From the NCBI RefSeq assembly GCF_001570405.1, contig NZ_BBYM01000030.1, positions 60,847 to 124,846 on the forward strand: a stretch of DNA of 64,000 bases, given 5' to 3'. This document shows positions 41,458-50,112 of this stretch, piece by piece. Within the stretch, counting starts at the first letter, position 1, and every line of letters begins with the position of its first letter. Source of the DNA: Microtetraspora niveoalba (GTDB taxonomy: Bacteria; Actinomycetota; Actinomycetes; Streptosporangiales; Streptosporangiaceae). The translations under genes were made by a program, and so were the position numbers. Below the pieces are notes generated by a model, which was not told the DNA's origin, ran no database searches, and saw only the letters and a program-made list of their open reading frames with translations.

Positions 41458-42201
41458 TCAGTACCGCGGGGCCGCGTCCAGCAGCGGGGCCAGCGCCGCC
41501 TCCAGGTCCGCGATGCCGCCGTACACCACGCCGGTCATGCCGAGCGCCACGGCGGCCTCGACGTTCTCCGTCCGGTCGTCCACGAACAGGCACCGTTCCA
41601 TCGGGACGCCGGCCCGCTCGGCGGCGATCTCGTAGATCGCCCGGTCCGGCTTGGCCACGCCGACCCTGGCGCTGTTCACGACGTCGTCCGCGAAGTACGC
41701 GAGCCCGAGCCGGGCGAGGTCGTCCTCCACCTCAAGGGTCGCGTTGGTCACCAGCACGACGGGCACGTGCGCCTGGGCGCGGCGGAGCAGCTCCACCACG
41801 TCCTCGTCGGCGCGGAACGAGGTCCGGGCGAACGCGGTGGCCAGCTCGCGGGCCGACTCGGCCGGAACGTGCCCGGTGAGCGCGGAGGCGATGGCGTCGG
41901 TCCACTGCTCGACGGTCTGCTCGCCGCGGAGCACCGGCAGGTCGTTCTCCGGCGCGAGCGCGATCGCGGCGGTCGTGCCCTCCGCGATCCCGGCGGCACG
42001 TTCCATCCGGGTCAAGTCGGTCATGTCATAGAAGCGGATCACGCCGTCGAGGTCGCACAGGACGGCGTCGAAGGGCCTGGCGTCCACGGCCCGGGGGCCG
42101 TCTCCGGAGGCGACGTCCGCACCGGAGGGGACACCGGCCGGGGCACTGGACGGGAGATCGGTCGGGGAGACGGCCTCGGGGATGGCCTGGGGATTCGTCA
42201 C
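41458..42201 (-). CDS. HAD-superfamily hydrolase
   Basis: The GTG at 42201 has GGAGG five bases upstream. After a disordered Ala/Pro/Ser-rich head (about 1-40), a HAD domain starts with motif I VLCDLDGVIRF. It has motif II VLVTNATL, Lys in GVAKPDRAIYE (motif III) and CLFVDDRTENVEAA (motif IV). The helical cap after motif I suggests a phosphoglycolate-phosphatase-like or epoxide-hydrolase-type subgroup. The 247-residue product is cytoplasmic with unknown substrate. The disordered head is unusual for the family and could be upstream sequence recruited by a start change. Confidence 0.87.
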   Translation of the reverse strand: MTNPQAIPEAVSPTDLPSSAPAGVPSGADVASGDGPRAVDARPFDAVLCDLDGVIRFYDMTDLTRMERAAGIAEGTTAAIALAPENDLPVLRGEQTVEQWTDAIASALTGHVPAESARELATAFARTSFRADEDVVELLRRAQAHVPVVLVTNATLEVEDDLARLGLAYFADDVVNSARVGVAKPDRAIYEIAAERAGVPMERCLFVDDRTENVEAAVALGMTGVVYGGIADLEAALAPLLDAAPRY

Positions 42202-42267
42202 GACACCTCCATAGCACACCCGGCGCCCGCCGCGGACGGCGCCGCCGGGCCCCGCGGCGCCCGGCGG

Positions 42268-42495
42268 CTATCCGTCCTCGTCCCGCCCGTCGTCGTTCCG
42301 GCCGTCGTCGTTCCGTTCGCTCCGGCCGTCGCCCCGTCCGTCACGCCGGGTGTCGCGGCCCGCGTGCCTGAGCGCCAGGCGCAGCGCGTACTCGATCTGG
42401 GCGTTGACGCTGCGCAGGTCGTCGGCGGCCCATTTGGCGACCGCCTCGTAGACGGCGGGGTCGAGCCGGAGCAGCAGCTTCTTGCGTTCGACCAT
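42268..42495 (-). CDS. Small ribbon-helix-helix (Arc/CopG-type) protein
   Basis: The 75-residue protein has an N-terminal ribbon-helix-helix pattern [19 protein letters not shown] followed by [16 protein letters not shown]. The tail of Arg/Asp/Gly repeats ([20 protein letters not shown]) is probably disordered. Ribbon-helix-helix dimers bind operator DNA. It starts 13 bp after the SPFH gene stop on the same strand; in several actinomycetes such a small protein accompanies an SPFH gene. It may control that operon or be an uncoupled antitoxin-like relic; no toxin is present. Confidence 0.8.
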   Translation of the reverse strand: MVERKKLLLRLDPAVYEAVAKWAADDLRSVNAQIEYALRLALRHAGRDTRRDGRGDGRSERNDDGRNDDGRDEDG

Positions 42496-42507
42496 GATCA
42501 GGACGGA

Positions 42508-43407
42508 TCAGGCATAGAGGCTTCCGGCGTTGACCACCGGCTGGGTCGCCCGGTCGCCGCAGAGGACGACCAGGAGGTTGGACACCATCTGGGCCTTGCG
42601 CTCCTCGTCGAGTTCGACCACGCCCTGCGCGGCCAGCCGGTCCAGGGCGAGACCCACCATACCGACCGCGCCCTCGACGATGTGGGCACGCGCGGCGACC
42701 ACCTGAGCGGCCTGCTGCCGGACCAGCATGGCCTGGGCGATCTCGGGGGCGTACGCCAGGTGGGTGATGCGGGCCTCCAGCACCTCGATCCCCGCGAGGC
42801 CGGTGCGCTCGCGCAGCTCGGCCGTGAGCTCCTCGGCCACCTCGGCGCCGTCCCGCAGGCTGGTCCGGCCCTCGACGTGCGAGTCGTACGGGTGGCTGGT
42901 GGCCAGGTGGCGCACCGCGGCCTCGGACTGGATGGCCACGTACTCCTCGTAGTCGTCCACCGCGAACGCGGCCCGGCCGGTGTCGACGACCTTGTAGACG
43001 ACGACGGCGGCGATCTCGACCGGGTTGCCGTCGGCGTCGTTGACCTTGAGCTTGGCGGTCTCGAAGTTGCGCACACGCCGGCTCACACGCTGCTTGGTGG
43101 TCAGCGGGAGCACCCACTGGAAGCCGGCCTCGCTCACGGAGCCGACGTACCGGCCGAGGAACTGCACGACCTTGGCCTCGTTGGGGTTGATCACGGTGAA
43201 GCCGCTGGCCGCGACGAAGAAGACCACGATCCACGCGATCACGGCCAGGCCCGGGAGCCCGAAGTCGCCGGGGTCGTCGCCGAAGGATCCACCGTCCATC
43301 CCGCCTCCCGACCAGTGGTTCACCGCGATCACGGCGATCGCGCCACCGAGAACCAGCAGCCCGACCAGCACGGCGAAGCCGTTCAGACGGAACGCTCGAC
43401 GCTCCAT
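42508..43407 (-). CDS. SPFH/Band 7 family membrane protein
   Basis: The 299-residue protein has two N-terminal membrane spans (about 10-28 and 53-73) followed by an SPFH/Band 7 domain ([20 protein letters not shown]), with a helical region rich in Ala/Glu near [16 protein letters not shown]. Proteins of this family form membrane-associated rings that organise microdomains or tune proteases. The ATG at 43407 has AAGGAGG. The small ribbon-helix-helix gene follows after 13 bp, so the two are an operon. The upstream side is divergent from the third chitinase. Confidence 0.9.
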   Translation of the reverse strand: MERRAFRLNGFAVLVGLLVLGGAIAVIAVNHWSGGGMDGGSFGDDPGDFGLPGLAVIAWIVVFFVAASGFTVINPNEAKVVQFLGRYVGSVSEAGFQWVLPLTTKQRVSRRVRNFETAKLKVNDADGNPVEIAAVVVYKVVDTGRAAFAVDDYEEYVAIQSEAAVRHLATSHPYDSHVEGRTSLRDGAEVAEELTAELRERTGLAGIEVLEARITHLAYAPEIAQAMLVRQQAAQVVAARAHIVEGAVGMVGLALDRLAAQGVVELDEERKAQMVSNLLVVLCGDRATQPVVNAGSLYA

Positions 43408-43503
43408 CGTTCCTCCTTGCTATTGAAGTGATATCACCACGATAGCCCAAAGCTAGCTCAAGCGCGCAAGTCGGATATTTGCCGCGCCTGGATGTTTTGG
43501 GCC

Positions 43504-43569
43504 TTGTCGAGGCCCCGGCCCGGAGTTACGATCCGGCTAATTAATTAGGAAACTTTCCTTAAGGAAAGA
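43504..43569 (+). promoter_or_regulatory. Chitinase promoter with nested palindromes (locus 2)
   Basis: TTGTCG (43504-43509), a 17-bp spacer and TACGAT (43527-43532) copy the arrangement at 28718. Downstream is TTAGGAAACTTTCCTTAA (43545-43562), whose core GGAAA-C-TTTCC is palindromic. It overlaps a second perfect palindrome CTTTCCTTAAGGAAAG (43554-43569). The GTG/ATG region follows at once (ATG 43578), so an occupied site would block both promoter clearance and the ribosome-binding area. Confidence 0.78.
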
Positions 43570-43577
43570 GCTCTCAC

Positions 43578-46145
43578 ATGCGCCGATTAGCCGTTCTGTT
43601 GCTCCCGATCGCCATGCTGGTCGCGTTCGCGGCCGCCCCCGCACACGCCGCCGGCCGCCTCACCGCCGCCTTCACCCTGACCGGCAACCAGGGCAAGTTC
43701 GTGGTGAGCAACCCCGACAGCTCGCCCGTCACCGGCTGGTCCATCCAGTTCGAGCTGCCCGCCGGGGTCACCGTCAGCAGCGCCCAGAACGCCACCACCA
43801 CGCAGACCGGCACGCGGGTCAAGCTGACGCCGGCGTTCTACATCAACACCGTCCGGGCGAACGGGAACACCGAGCCGTACAGCCCGACCTTCACCCTCAG
43901 CTCCCCCGTGCAGCCCACGAGCTGCCTGATCAACAACGCCCAGTGCGACGGCAGCGGCGACCCGCCGCCTCCGGCCGCGCCGGTCGTGGCGAGCTTCTCG
44001 CTCAGCGGCAACCAGGGGAAGTTCGTCGTCGAGAACAACGGCGACACCGCCCTCGACGGCTGGTCCATCCAGTTCGAGCTGCCCGCCGGGGTCACCGCGA
44101 GCAACGCCCAGAACGGCTCGCTGAGCCAGAGCGGGCGCCAGGTCACGCTCAGCCCGGCCTTCTACAACACCAAGGTGAACGCGCACGCGACCACCGAGCC
44201 GTACAGCCCGACGTTCACGCTCAGCTCGCCCGTCGAGCCGACGAGCTGCCGGGTCAACGACGTGCCGTGTGACGGCTCTGCCGACACCCCGCCGTCGGCG
44301 CCGGGCAACCTGCGCTCGCCGGTCAAGACCACCAAGACGGTCTCCCTCGCCTGGGACGCGGCGACCCCCGGCACCCTGCCCATCACCGCGTACGAGGTCT
44401 ACCGGGGCGGCGAGCTCGCCACGACCGTCAGCGGCACCAGCGCGACGGTCACCGGCCTCACCCCGAACACCGAGTACACGTTCACGGTGAAGGCCAAGGA
44501 CCGCAAGGGCACCCTCTCCCCGGCGAGCGCGCCGCTGAAGGCGACCACCAACAACCCGGCGGACGACACCCAGGCCCCGACCGTTCCCGGGAACGTCCGG
44601 AGCACCGGGAAGACCTCGTCCAGCGTCTCCCTCGCCTGGGACGCGTCCACCGACAACAAGGGCGTCGCCGGATACGACGTGTACGTCGGCACGACCCTGG
44701 CCACCAGCGTCCTCGGCACGACCGCCACGGTCACCGGCCTGTCCCCGTCCACCGAGTACTCCTTCACGGTGAAGGCCCGCGACCTGTACGACAACACGTC
44801 CGCCGCGAGCGCGGTCGTCAAGGCGACCACCGCCGACATCGTCGAGAACGGGTACGCCCGGGTCGGCTACTTCGTCCAGTGGGGCATCTACGGCCGGCAG
44901 TACTTCGTGAAGAACCTCGACACGACCGGGGCGGCGGCGAAGCTGACCCACCTCAACTACGCCTTCGCCAACATCGACCCGGTCAAGCTGACCTGCCTCA
45001 ACGGCGTCACCAAGGGCACCTCGTCCGACCCGCAGGACCCGAACCAGGGTGACGGCTCGGGCGACGCCGACGCCGACTACGGCCGGCCGATGAGCGCGGC
45101 GCAGTCCGTGGACGGCGTCGCCGACACCGGCTGGGAGAAGCTGCGCGGCAACTACAACCAGCTCCGCAAGCTCAAGGCGAAGTACCCGAACCTGAAGGTC
45201 CTGATCTCGCTCGGCGGCTGGACGTACTCGAAGTACTTCTCGGACGTCGCCGCCACCGACGCGTCCAGGAAGAAGTTCGTCAGCTCGTGCATCGACATGT
45301 ACATCAAGGGCAACCTGCCCGAGTACAACAGCGCGGGCGGGCCGGGCAGCGCCGCCGGGATCTTCGACGGCATCGACCTGGACTGGGAGTGGCCGGGCGC
45401 CGAGGGGCACGCGGGCAACCACATCGGCCCGAACGACAAGGCGAACAACACCGCGCTGATCGCCGAGTTCCGCAAGCAGCTCGACGCGCTGACCGCAGAG
45501 ACCGGCAAGCGCTACCAGCTCACCGCGTTCACGCCGGCCGACCCGGCGAAGATCGACGCCGGCTGGGACCTGCCGGAGGTCGCCAAGTCCCTGGACATCT
45601 TCAACATCCAGGGCTACGACTTCCACGGCGCGGGCAGCGACAACTCGTGGGAGCCGAACCGGACCGGCCACCAGGGCAACCTGTACGCCGACACCGACGA
45701 CCCCTACTCGTTCCACTTCAGCGTGGAGAACGCGGTCAACGCGTACCTCCAGGCCGGGGTGAACCCGCGCAAGCTCACCATCGGGCTCGCGTACTACGGC
45801 CGCGGCTGGCAGGGCGTCGCCGACGGCGGCAAGTCCGGCGAGTGGCAGTCCGCGACCGGCGCGGCGCCGGGCCAGTTCCAGGAGGAGGCGGGCACCCGCG
45901 GCTACAGCAACCTGCTGGCGAGCGTGCCCGGCTGCACCGTACGGCACGACGAGCAGGCGGTGGCCACCTTCTGCTACACCGGCAGCGCGAGCCAGCCGGG
46001 CCAGTGGTGGACCTTCGACGACACGTGGTCGATCGGCAAGAAGACCGCGTGGCTCCGCTCCAAGGGGCTGCTCGGCGTGATGATCTGGGAGATGTCCGGT
46101 GACCCCGGCACGCTGACCAGCGCCGTGGACGCCGGCCTGAAGTAA
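43578..46145 (+). CDS. Secreted GH18 chitinase with duplicated CBM2-like modules
   Basis: The 855-residue protein has a signal peptide (1-24, ending APAHA) and two tandem CBM2-like modules (about 25-128 and 138-232, each with GNQGKFVV and GWSIQFELPAGVT). Two FnIII repeats (about 239-320 and 330-412) and a large GH18 domain (about 425-855) follow. The catalytic motif is FDGIDLDWEWPG (Glu about 604); the long insertion and WEMSGD end fit a ChiA-like (subfamily A) chitinase, typically processive. The duplicated modules are unusually similar to each other, suggesting a recent duplication. Own promoter with operator palindrome. Confidence 0.94.
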   Translation: MRRLAVLLLPIAMLVAFAAAPAHAAGRLTAAFTLTGNQGKFVVSNPDSSPVTGWSIQFELPAGVTVSSAQNATTTQTGTRVKLTPAFYINTVRANGNTEPYSPTFTLSSPVQPTSCLINNAQCDGSGDPPPPAAPVVASFSLSGNQGKFVVENNGDTALDGWSIQFELPAGVTASNAQNGSLSQSGRQVTLSPAFYNTKVNAHATTEPYSPTFTLSSPVEPTSCRVNDVPCDGSADTPPSAPGNLRSPVKTTKTVSLAWDAATPGTLPITAYEVYRGGELATTVSGTSATVTGLTPNTEYTFTVKAKDRKGTLSPASAPLKATTNNPADDTQAPTVPGNVRSTGKTSSSVSLAWDASTDNKGVAGYDVYVGTTLATSVLGTTATVTGLSPSTEYSFTVKARDLYDNTSAASAVVKATTADIVENGYARVGYFVQWGIYGRQYFVKNLDTTGAAAKLTHLNYAFANIDPVKLTCLNGVTKGTSSDPQDPNQGDGSGDADADYGRPMSAAQSVDGVADTGWEKLRGNYNQLRKLKAKYPNLKVLISLGGWTYSKYFSDVAATDASRKKFVSSCIDMYIKGNLPEYNSAGGPGSAAGIFDGIDLDWEWPGAEGHAGNHIGPNDKANNTALIAEFRKQLDALTAETGKRYQLTAFTPADPAKIDAGWDLPEVAKSLDIFNIQGYDFHGAGSDNSWEPNRTGHQGNLYADTDDPYSFHFSVENAVNAYLQAGVNPRKLTIGLAYYGRGWQGVADGGKSGEWQSATGAAPGQFQEEAGTRGYSNLLASVPGCTVRHDEQAVATFCYTGSASQPGQWWTFDDTWSIGKKTAWLRSKGLLGVMIWEMSGDPGTLTSAVDAGLK

Positions 46146-46173
46146 CCCTTATCGGGAGATTTCAGGAAACGAC

Positions 46174-46237
46174 GGTCCTCCCGGCGGGGACGGCGAGGGA
46201 CATGCCCGCACGACGGGCGCGTCCCGCCGGGAGGACC
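46174..46237 (+). terminator. Long hairpin terminator after the third chitinase
   Basis: A stem of about 18 bp with one bulged G pairs 46174-46192 (GGTCCTCCCGGCGGGGACG) with 46220-46237 (CGTCCCGCCGGGAGGACC) around a 27-base loop. It lies 28 bases after the stop and can also serve the convergent small membrane protein gene. Confidence 0.8.
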
Positions 46238-46289
46238 CGGTGGCCCCGATGGTTCGGCACGCGCGGTCCGACACGTGGTCGCGCGTGCT

Positions 46290-46529
46290 TCACCGTTGCG
46301 CCGGGGGCTGCGGCCCCTTGGCGTACATGTCGGCGATGTGACCGGCGAGCACCGTGAAGAAGCCGGTGAAGCCGAGCAACGCCAGCACCGCCCCGACGAT
46401 CACGTCGTTGCGCGTGGCCGCGGTCCAGGTCGCGCTGTCCGGCTGCTCGCCGGTCACGAACGGCGCGGCGACCAGCCAGACTCCGATCACGAAGAGCAGG
46501 CCGACGCCGGCGATCCCCCATCTGCTCAC
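46290..46529 (-). CDS. Small SPW-like membrane protein
   Basis: The 79-residue protein has two membrane spans (about 6-24 and 42-66). The spacing of GVWLVAAPF and NDVIVGAVLALLG recalls the SPW-repeat family (GxWLxxxPF...NxIIxGxxxxL). The GTG start at 46529 overlaps the preceding gene's stop (GTGA). It is the last gene of the MFS operon. Function is unknown; SPW proteins are often next to other membrane genes. Confidence 0.7.
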   Translation of the reverse strand: MSRWGIAGVGLLFVIGVWLVAAPFVTGEQPDSATWTAATRNDVIVGAVLALLGFTGFFTVLAGHIADMYAKGPQPPAQR

Positions 46530-46918
46530 CAGTCCTCCTCGGTGTGCCTCTTGGCGGTCCGCTCAAGCTGGTCGGCGGCGAGCGCCGCCACCAGCGGCTT
46601 GAGCAGGCTGTGCAGGTCTTCGGTCGTCGGCACGGCCGGCGCGGGTGCGGCCGGCTGCTCAGGCTCGGCCTGCTCGACGGCCTGCGCGGCGGGCCGCTCG
46701 GGGAGGAGGCCGTCGGCGCGGAGCTGCCCCCGCCAGGCCCGCGCCCACACCACGATGGTGGCGAGGGCGACCGCGCACACCCCCGCTCCCGTCCACATGT
46801 CCACCTGGAGCGCCGTGCCACCCGAGGGATAGTCCAGCCCGTACGGCGCGAGCATCAGCCAGACACCGGCGGCGAGAGCGGCGGTCGCCGTGATCAAGCC
46901 GGCCAGATAGCGCGTCAT
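46526..46918 (-). CDS. SPW-like membrane protein with Pro/Ala-rich tail
   Basis: The ATG at 46918 has AAGGAGAGG upstream and overlaps the MFS stop (ATGA). The 130-residue product has two spans (about 5-24 and 43-60), again with the SPW-like pattern (GVWLMLAPY). A cytoplasmic tail rich in Pro, Ala and Glu ends in a helix (DLHSLLKPLVAALAADQLER). It is the middle gene of a three-gene coupled operon and looks related to the gene after it. Role unknown; it might regulate or stabilise the exporter. Confidence 0.7.
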   Translation of the reverse strand: MTRYLAGLITATAALAAGVWLMLAPYGLDYPSGGTALQVDMWTGAGVCAVALATIVVWARAWRGQLRADGLLPERPAAQAVEQAEPEQPAAPAPAVPTTEDLHSLLKPLVAALAADQLERTAKRHTEEDW

Positions 46919-48642
46919 TTCCTCTCCTTTTCCGTCAATGCCGCGAGCAGCACCTGGCCGGCCAGCGGTCTGAGCAGCCGGCGCGAGGCCAGGCGGGCCC
47001 GCGTGGTGTCGTCCGCGGCCGCGCCCGCGCCGCCCGCTCCCCCGTCCGGCGCCTGGTCCGGGACGAGCCGGGCGGCGGCCGCGACGAGCCGGGGCGAGTG
47101 CCCGCGCTCGAGCCGGTCGGCGAGCCAGGCGAGCGCGACGCCGGTCACCGCCAGCGTCACCGCGCTCGGCCGCGCGGACGCCTCCCCGCGCAGCGGCACC
47201 TCCTTCAGGAAGAGCGCGAGCAGCAGGCTGGCGGCGGCGAACGGGATCGACCACAGATAGACGGCCTGGACCGCCGTGGTGAACGCTTCGAGCAGATGGT
47301 GGAGCTGTCCGGCGGGCAGCCGCGTGAGCAGGGCGGGATCGAGCTGCGCGGCCTCGGTCGGCAGGCCCGCCCGCGCCAGCTCCTCCTCCAGGGTGCGGAT
47401 CTGGATCGTGCCGAACAGCGCGGTGCCCAGCGACCCTCCGAGGGTGCGGAAGAACGCGATGGCGCTGGAGGCGGTGCCGATGTCCCCCGGGCGCACCGCG
47501 TTCTGCGTCGCCACCAGCGGGACCTGCATGAACGCGCCCACCCCCAGGCCGACCACGACCGTGAAGGCGAGGAGCAGCCCCATCGACGTGTCGACCTCGA
47601 CCAGGCTGAGCAGGTAGAGCCCGGCCGCCAGGACCGCGGCGCCGATGACGGGCATCGCCTTGTAACGGCCGGTCCTGGAGACCATCACACCGCTCAGCAC
47701 CGAGGCGAGGATCACGCCGCCGGTCAGCGGGACCAGGGCGAGACCGGACTCCGTCGCCGACTGTCCGCGCACGATCTGGAGATAGGTGGGCAGGTAGACG
47801 ACCGCGCCGAACAGCGCCGCGCCCGACAGCAGCGACAGTCCGGCGCTGACCGCGACCACCGGGTCGGCGATGACCCGCGGCGGCAGGATCGGCTCGGCCG
47901 CGCTGCGCTGGCGGACGGCGAAGGCGACCGTCAGGACGACGCCCGCCACCGCGAGCCCGATGATCTGCGGCGAGACCCAGTCGTACGTCCGGCCGCCCCA
48001 CACGGTGACCATCAGGATGGAGCACACGGCGGCGACCAGGAGGACGGCCCCCGGATAGTCGATGCGGTGCCGCACCGTGGCGCGGGGCAGGTGCAGCGCG
48101 ACCGCGGTCACGGCGAGCGCGGCCACTCCCAGCGGGAGGTTGATCCAGAAGATCCACCGCCAGGTGGCGTGGTCGGTGAAGAACCCGCCGACGAGCGGCC
48201 CGGCGACGCTGGCCAGACCGAAGACACCGCCGAAGAGGCCCTGGTAGCGGCCCCGGTCCCTGGGCGGGACGACGTCCGCGATGATGGCCATGGCGAGCGC
48301 CATGAGACCGCCGCCGCCCACTCCCTGGACGCCCCGGAACACGATCAACTGGGCCATGTTCTGCGCCACGCCGCACAGGATGGAGCCGACCAGGAAGATG
48401 ACGATCGCGCTCTGGAAGATCTGCTTGCGGCCGTACAGGTCGGAGAGCTTGCCGTACAGCGGGGTCCCGGCGGTCGAGGCGAGCAGGTACGACGTGACCA
48501 CCCAGGAGAGCTGGTCGAGCCCGCCGAGCTCCTGCGCGATCATCGGCAGCGCGGTGGCCACGATCATCTGGTCCAGCGCGGCGAGCAGCATGGCGAGCAT
48601 GAGTCCGGCCATGACGAGCCGGATCTGCGCGCGAGTCAACAA
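46915..48642 (-). CDS. MFS multidrug exporter, DHA2 (EmrB/QacA) type
   Basis: The protein has about 575 residues and 14 membrane spans with the motif A loop GKLSDLYGRKQIF and motif C-type GLASVAGPLVGGFF. DHA2 features include the N-terminal LDQMIVATALPMIAQELGG. It should export drugs or metabolites by proton antiport. The start is uncertain: TTG 48642 follows a G-rich stretch; GTG 48675 and ATG 48615 are alternatives. The last 90 residues are an Ala/Arg/Gly-rich extension unusual for the family. Two small SPW-like membrane protein genes follow with overlapping stops. Confidence 0.9.
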   Translation of the reverse strand: MLTRAQIRLVMAGLMLAMLLAALDQMIVATALPMIAQELGGLDQLSWVVTSYLLASTAGTPLYGKLSDLYGRKQIFQSAIVIFLVGSILCGVAQNMAQLIVFRGVQGVGGGGLMALAMAIIADVVPPRDRGRYQGLFGGVFGLASVAGPLVGGFFTDHATWRWIFWINLPLGVAALAVTAVALHLPRATVRHRIDYPGAVLLVAAVCSILMVTVWGGRTYDWVSPQIIGLAVAGVVLTVAFAVRQRSAAEPILPPRVIADPVVAVSAGLSLLSGAALFGAVVYLPTYLQIVRGQSATESGLALVPLTGGVILASVLSGVMVSRTGRYKAMPVIGAAVLAAGLYLLSLVEVDTSMGLLLAFTVVVGLGVGAFMQVPLVATQNAVRPGDIGTASSAIAFFRTLGGSLGTALFGTIQIRTLEEELARAGLPTEAAQLDPALLTRLPAGQLHHLLEAFTTAVQAVYLWSIPFAAASLLLALFLKEVPLRGEASARPSAVTLAVTGVALAWLADRLERGHSPRLVAAAARLVPDQAPDGGAGGAGAAADDTTRARLASRRLLRPLAGQVLLAALTEKERK

Positions 48643-48807
48643 CGACGAACCCCCGCTTCGATCACAATGAGTCACTATGACATTACGCAGAGATGATAAT
48701 CGCCGCACCCGGAATGACCATTCCTCTCCCCCTCCGGTCACCCCGTCGGGTGATGCCCCAGCCGAATGCAAGGTTTCTCCAAGTCGGCGGCACTACTCAT
48801 AGGGACC

Positions 48808-49320
48808 ATGAAGAACAGCACCACCCGAACCGCCCTCAAAGCCGTGCGCGGGGCCGGACTGGCCGCACTGCTCGCGGCGCCGCTCACGATCGCCGCCGCT
48901 GTCGCCACCCCGGCCGGCGCCGCCGCCCCGACGGGGACCACCGCGAGCGCGGCCGCCGCCAGACTGCACTGGGGGCCGGTCCTGTCCCGGGGCGGGCACG
49001 GCGGCCGCGCCGAGGCCGACGTCTGGATCACGGACTTCAGCGCCGAGAGGTTCGTCGTGTCGGGCACGCTGCGCGACCGCGACGGGCACCGCGACCACTG
49101 CGCGTACATCCGGGCCCGGTTCCACTACGCGAGCGGCGGCACCGGATGGGCCTGGCCGAAGACGAGCTGCGCGCCGCGCAGTTCCTTCCGCCTCTCCTCG
49201 GACGGTGAGATCACCCGGGTGGACGTGAAGGTCTGCGTGTTCGACCGGGCCCGCCGTACGACGCTGAGCTGCTACATCGACCCGATCAAGGCCGAGACCG
49301 TCGCCAACTGGCCGCGGTAG
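48808..49320 (+). CDS. Small secreted protein of unknown function
   Basis: The ATG at 48808 (AGGGA upstream) gives a 170-residue product. A signal peptide (about 1-40, ending PAGAAA) precedes a compact domain with cysteines in DHCAYIR, TSCAPRS, VKVCVFD and LSCYID. These could form two disulfides. It resembles, in style and cysteine spacing, the secreted protein at 53990-54541. I do not know the function. Monocistronic. Confidence 0.75.
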   Translation: MKNSTTRTALKAVRGAGLAALLAAPLTIAAAVATPAGAAAPTGTTASAAAARLHWGPVLSRGGHGGRAEADVWITDFSAERFVVSGTLRDRDGHRDHCAYIRARFHYASGGTGWAWPKTSCAPRSSFRLSSDGEITRVDVKVCVFDRARRTTLSCYIDPIKAETVANWPR

Positions 49321-49469
49321 CCACATCCCGCGGCCGGCCATCACGCGCGCCGGAAAAATCTTGCGAATTCCGCCCGGCCGGATGTCGAGAACCCGGTGGC
49401 CGCTCCGACTCCACGGTGACGACGCGCCCGTAGGGCGCGGGAGATCCGCAGAGACGGGAGGCCACCGCC

Positions 49470-50039
49470 ATGGGCGAGCTCATCCACTTCGTGCACCAGT
49501 CCCTCGACGGGTTCATCGAGGGCCCGAACGGCGAGTTCGACTGGCCGCTGATGGGACCGGAACTGTCCGCCTACTCCCAGGAGCTGTCCGGCGGGGGAAA
49601 GACCTTCCTCTACGGGCGCGTGGTCTGGGAGATGATGTCCAACTTCTGGCCTCGGGCCGAGCAGTACTCGACGCACGAGCACGTCCTGGCCTACGCCCCG
49701 ATCTGGCGTGAGGCGTCCAAGGTCGTCGTCTCCCGCACGCTGGAGGAAGCCGGGTGGAACACCCGGATCATCCGCGAGAACGCGGTCAAGGAGCTGACCG
49801 CGCTCAAGGAGTCGGGCGCGACGCTGCTGCTGTTCGGCGGCTCCGAACTGGCCTCCCACCTCAGCGAGCACGGCGTGATCGACGAGTACCAGGTCTTCGT
49901 CCACCCGGTGGTCCTGGGCGGGGGCAGGCCGGTCTTCAAGGAGGGGATCCCCAGGGCCGGCCTCGAACTCGTCGAGTCGCGCGTGTTCGACGACCAGGTC
50001 GTGCTGCTCCGGCACCGGCGGGCCGCCGAGCAGGCGTGA
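49470..50039 (+). CDS. Dihydrofolate-reductase-like (RibD C-terminal domain) protein
   Basis: The 189-residue RibD-C-fold protein contains IHFVHQSLDGFIEGPNGEF, a reduced GRVVWEMM turn, VVVSRTLEE and LFGGSELASHLSEHGV. The predicted role is an NADPH-dependent reductase of unknown substrate. It is a distant paralogue of the gene at 9573. GGAGG eight bases before the ATG supports the start. Proteins of this kind are common near ECF42 sigma genes, and one is here convergent with an ECF42-type gene. Confidence 0.85.
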   Translation: MGELIHFVHQSLDGFIEGPNGEFDWPLMGPELSAYSQELSGGGKTFLYGRVVWEMMSNFWPRAEQYSTHEHVLAYAPIWREASKVVVSRTLEEAGWNTRIIRENAVKELTALKESGATLLLFGGSELASHLSEHGVIDEYQVFVHPVVLGGGRPVFKEGIPRAGLELVESRVFDDQVVLLRHRRAAEQA

Positions 50040-50068
50040 TCTCGGTACGGACCCTCGCCCGCCCCCGG

Positions 50069-50091
50069 CCGGCGCCCGAAGAGGGCGCCGG
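50069..50091. terminator. Bidirectional hairpin between convergent genes
   Basis: The perfect 9-bp stem CCGGCGCCC / GGGCGCCGG with loop GAAGA lies between the reductase stop (50039) and the sigma factor stop (50113). It can terminate both. Confidence 0.75.
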
Positions 50092-50112
50092 AAGGGCGGG
50101 GACGGGTCCGGA

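Noticed and set aside
42268..42495. Antitoxin of a toxin-antitoxin pair
   Set aside because: No toxin-like gene is adjacent; the only coupled neighbour is the SPFH gene.
43587..45947. 786-codon minus-strand open frame
   Set aside because: Shadow of the third chitinase; no recognisable motif.
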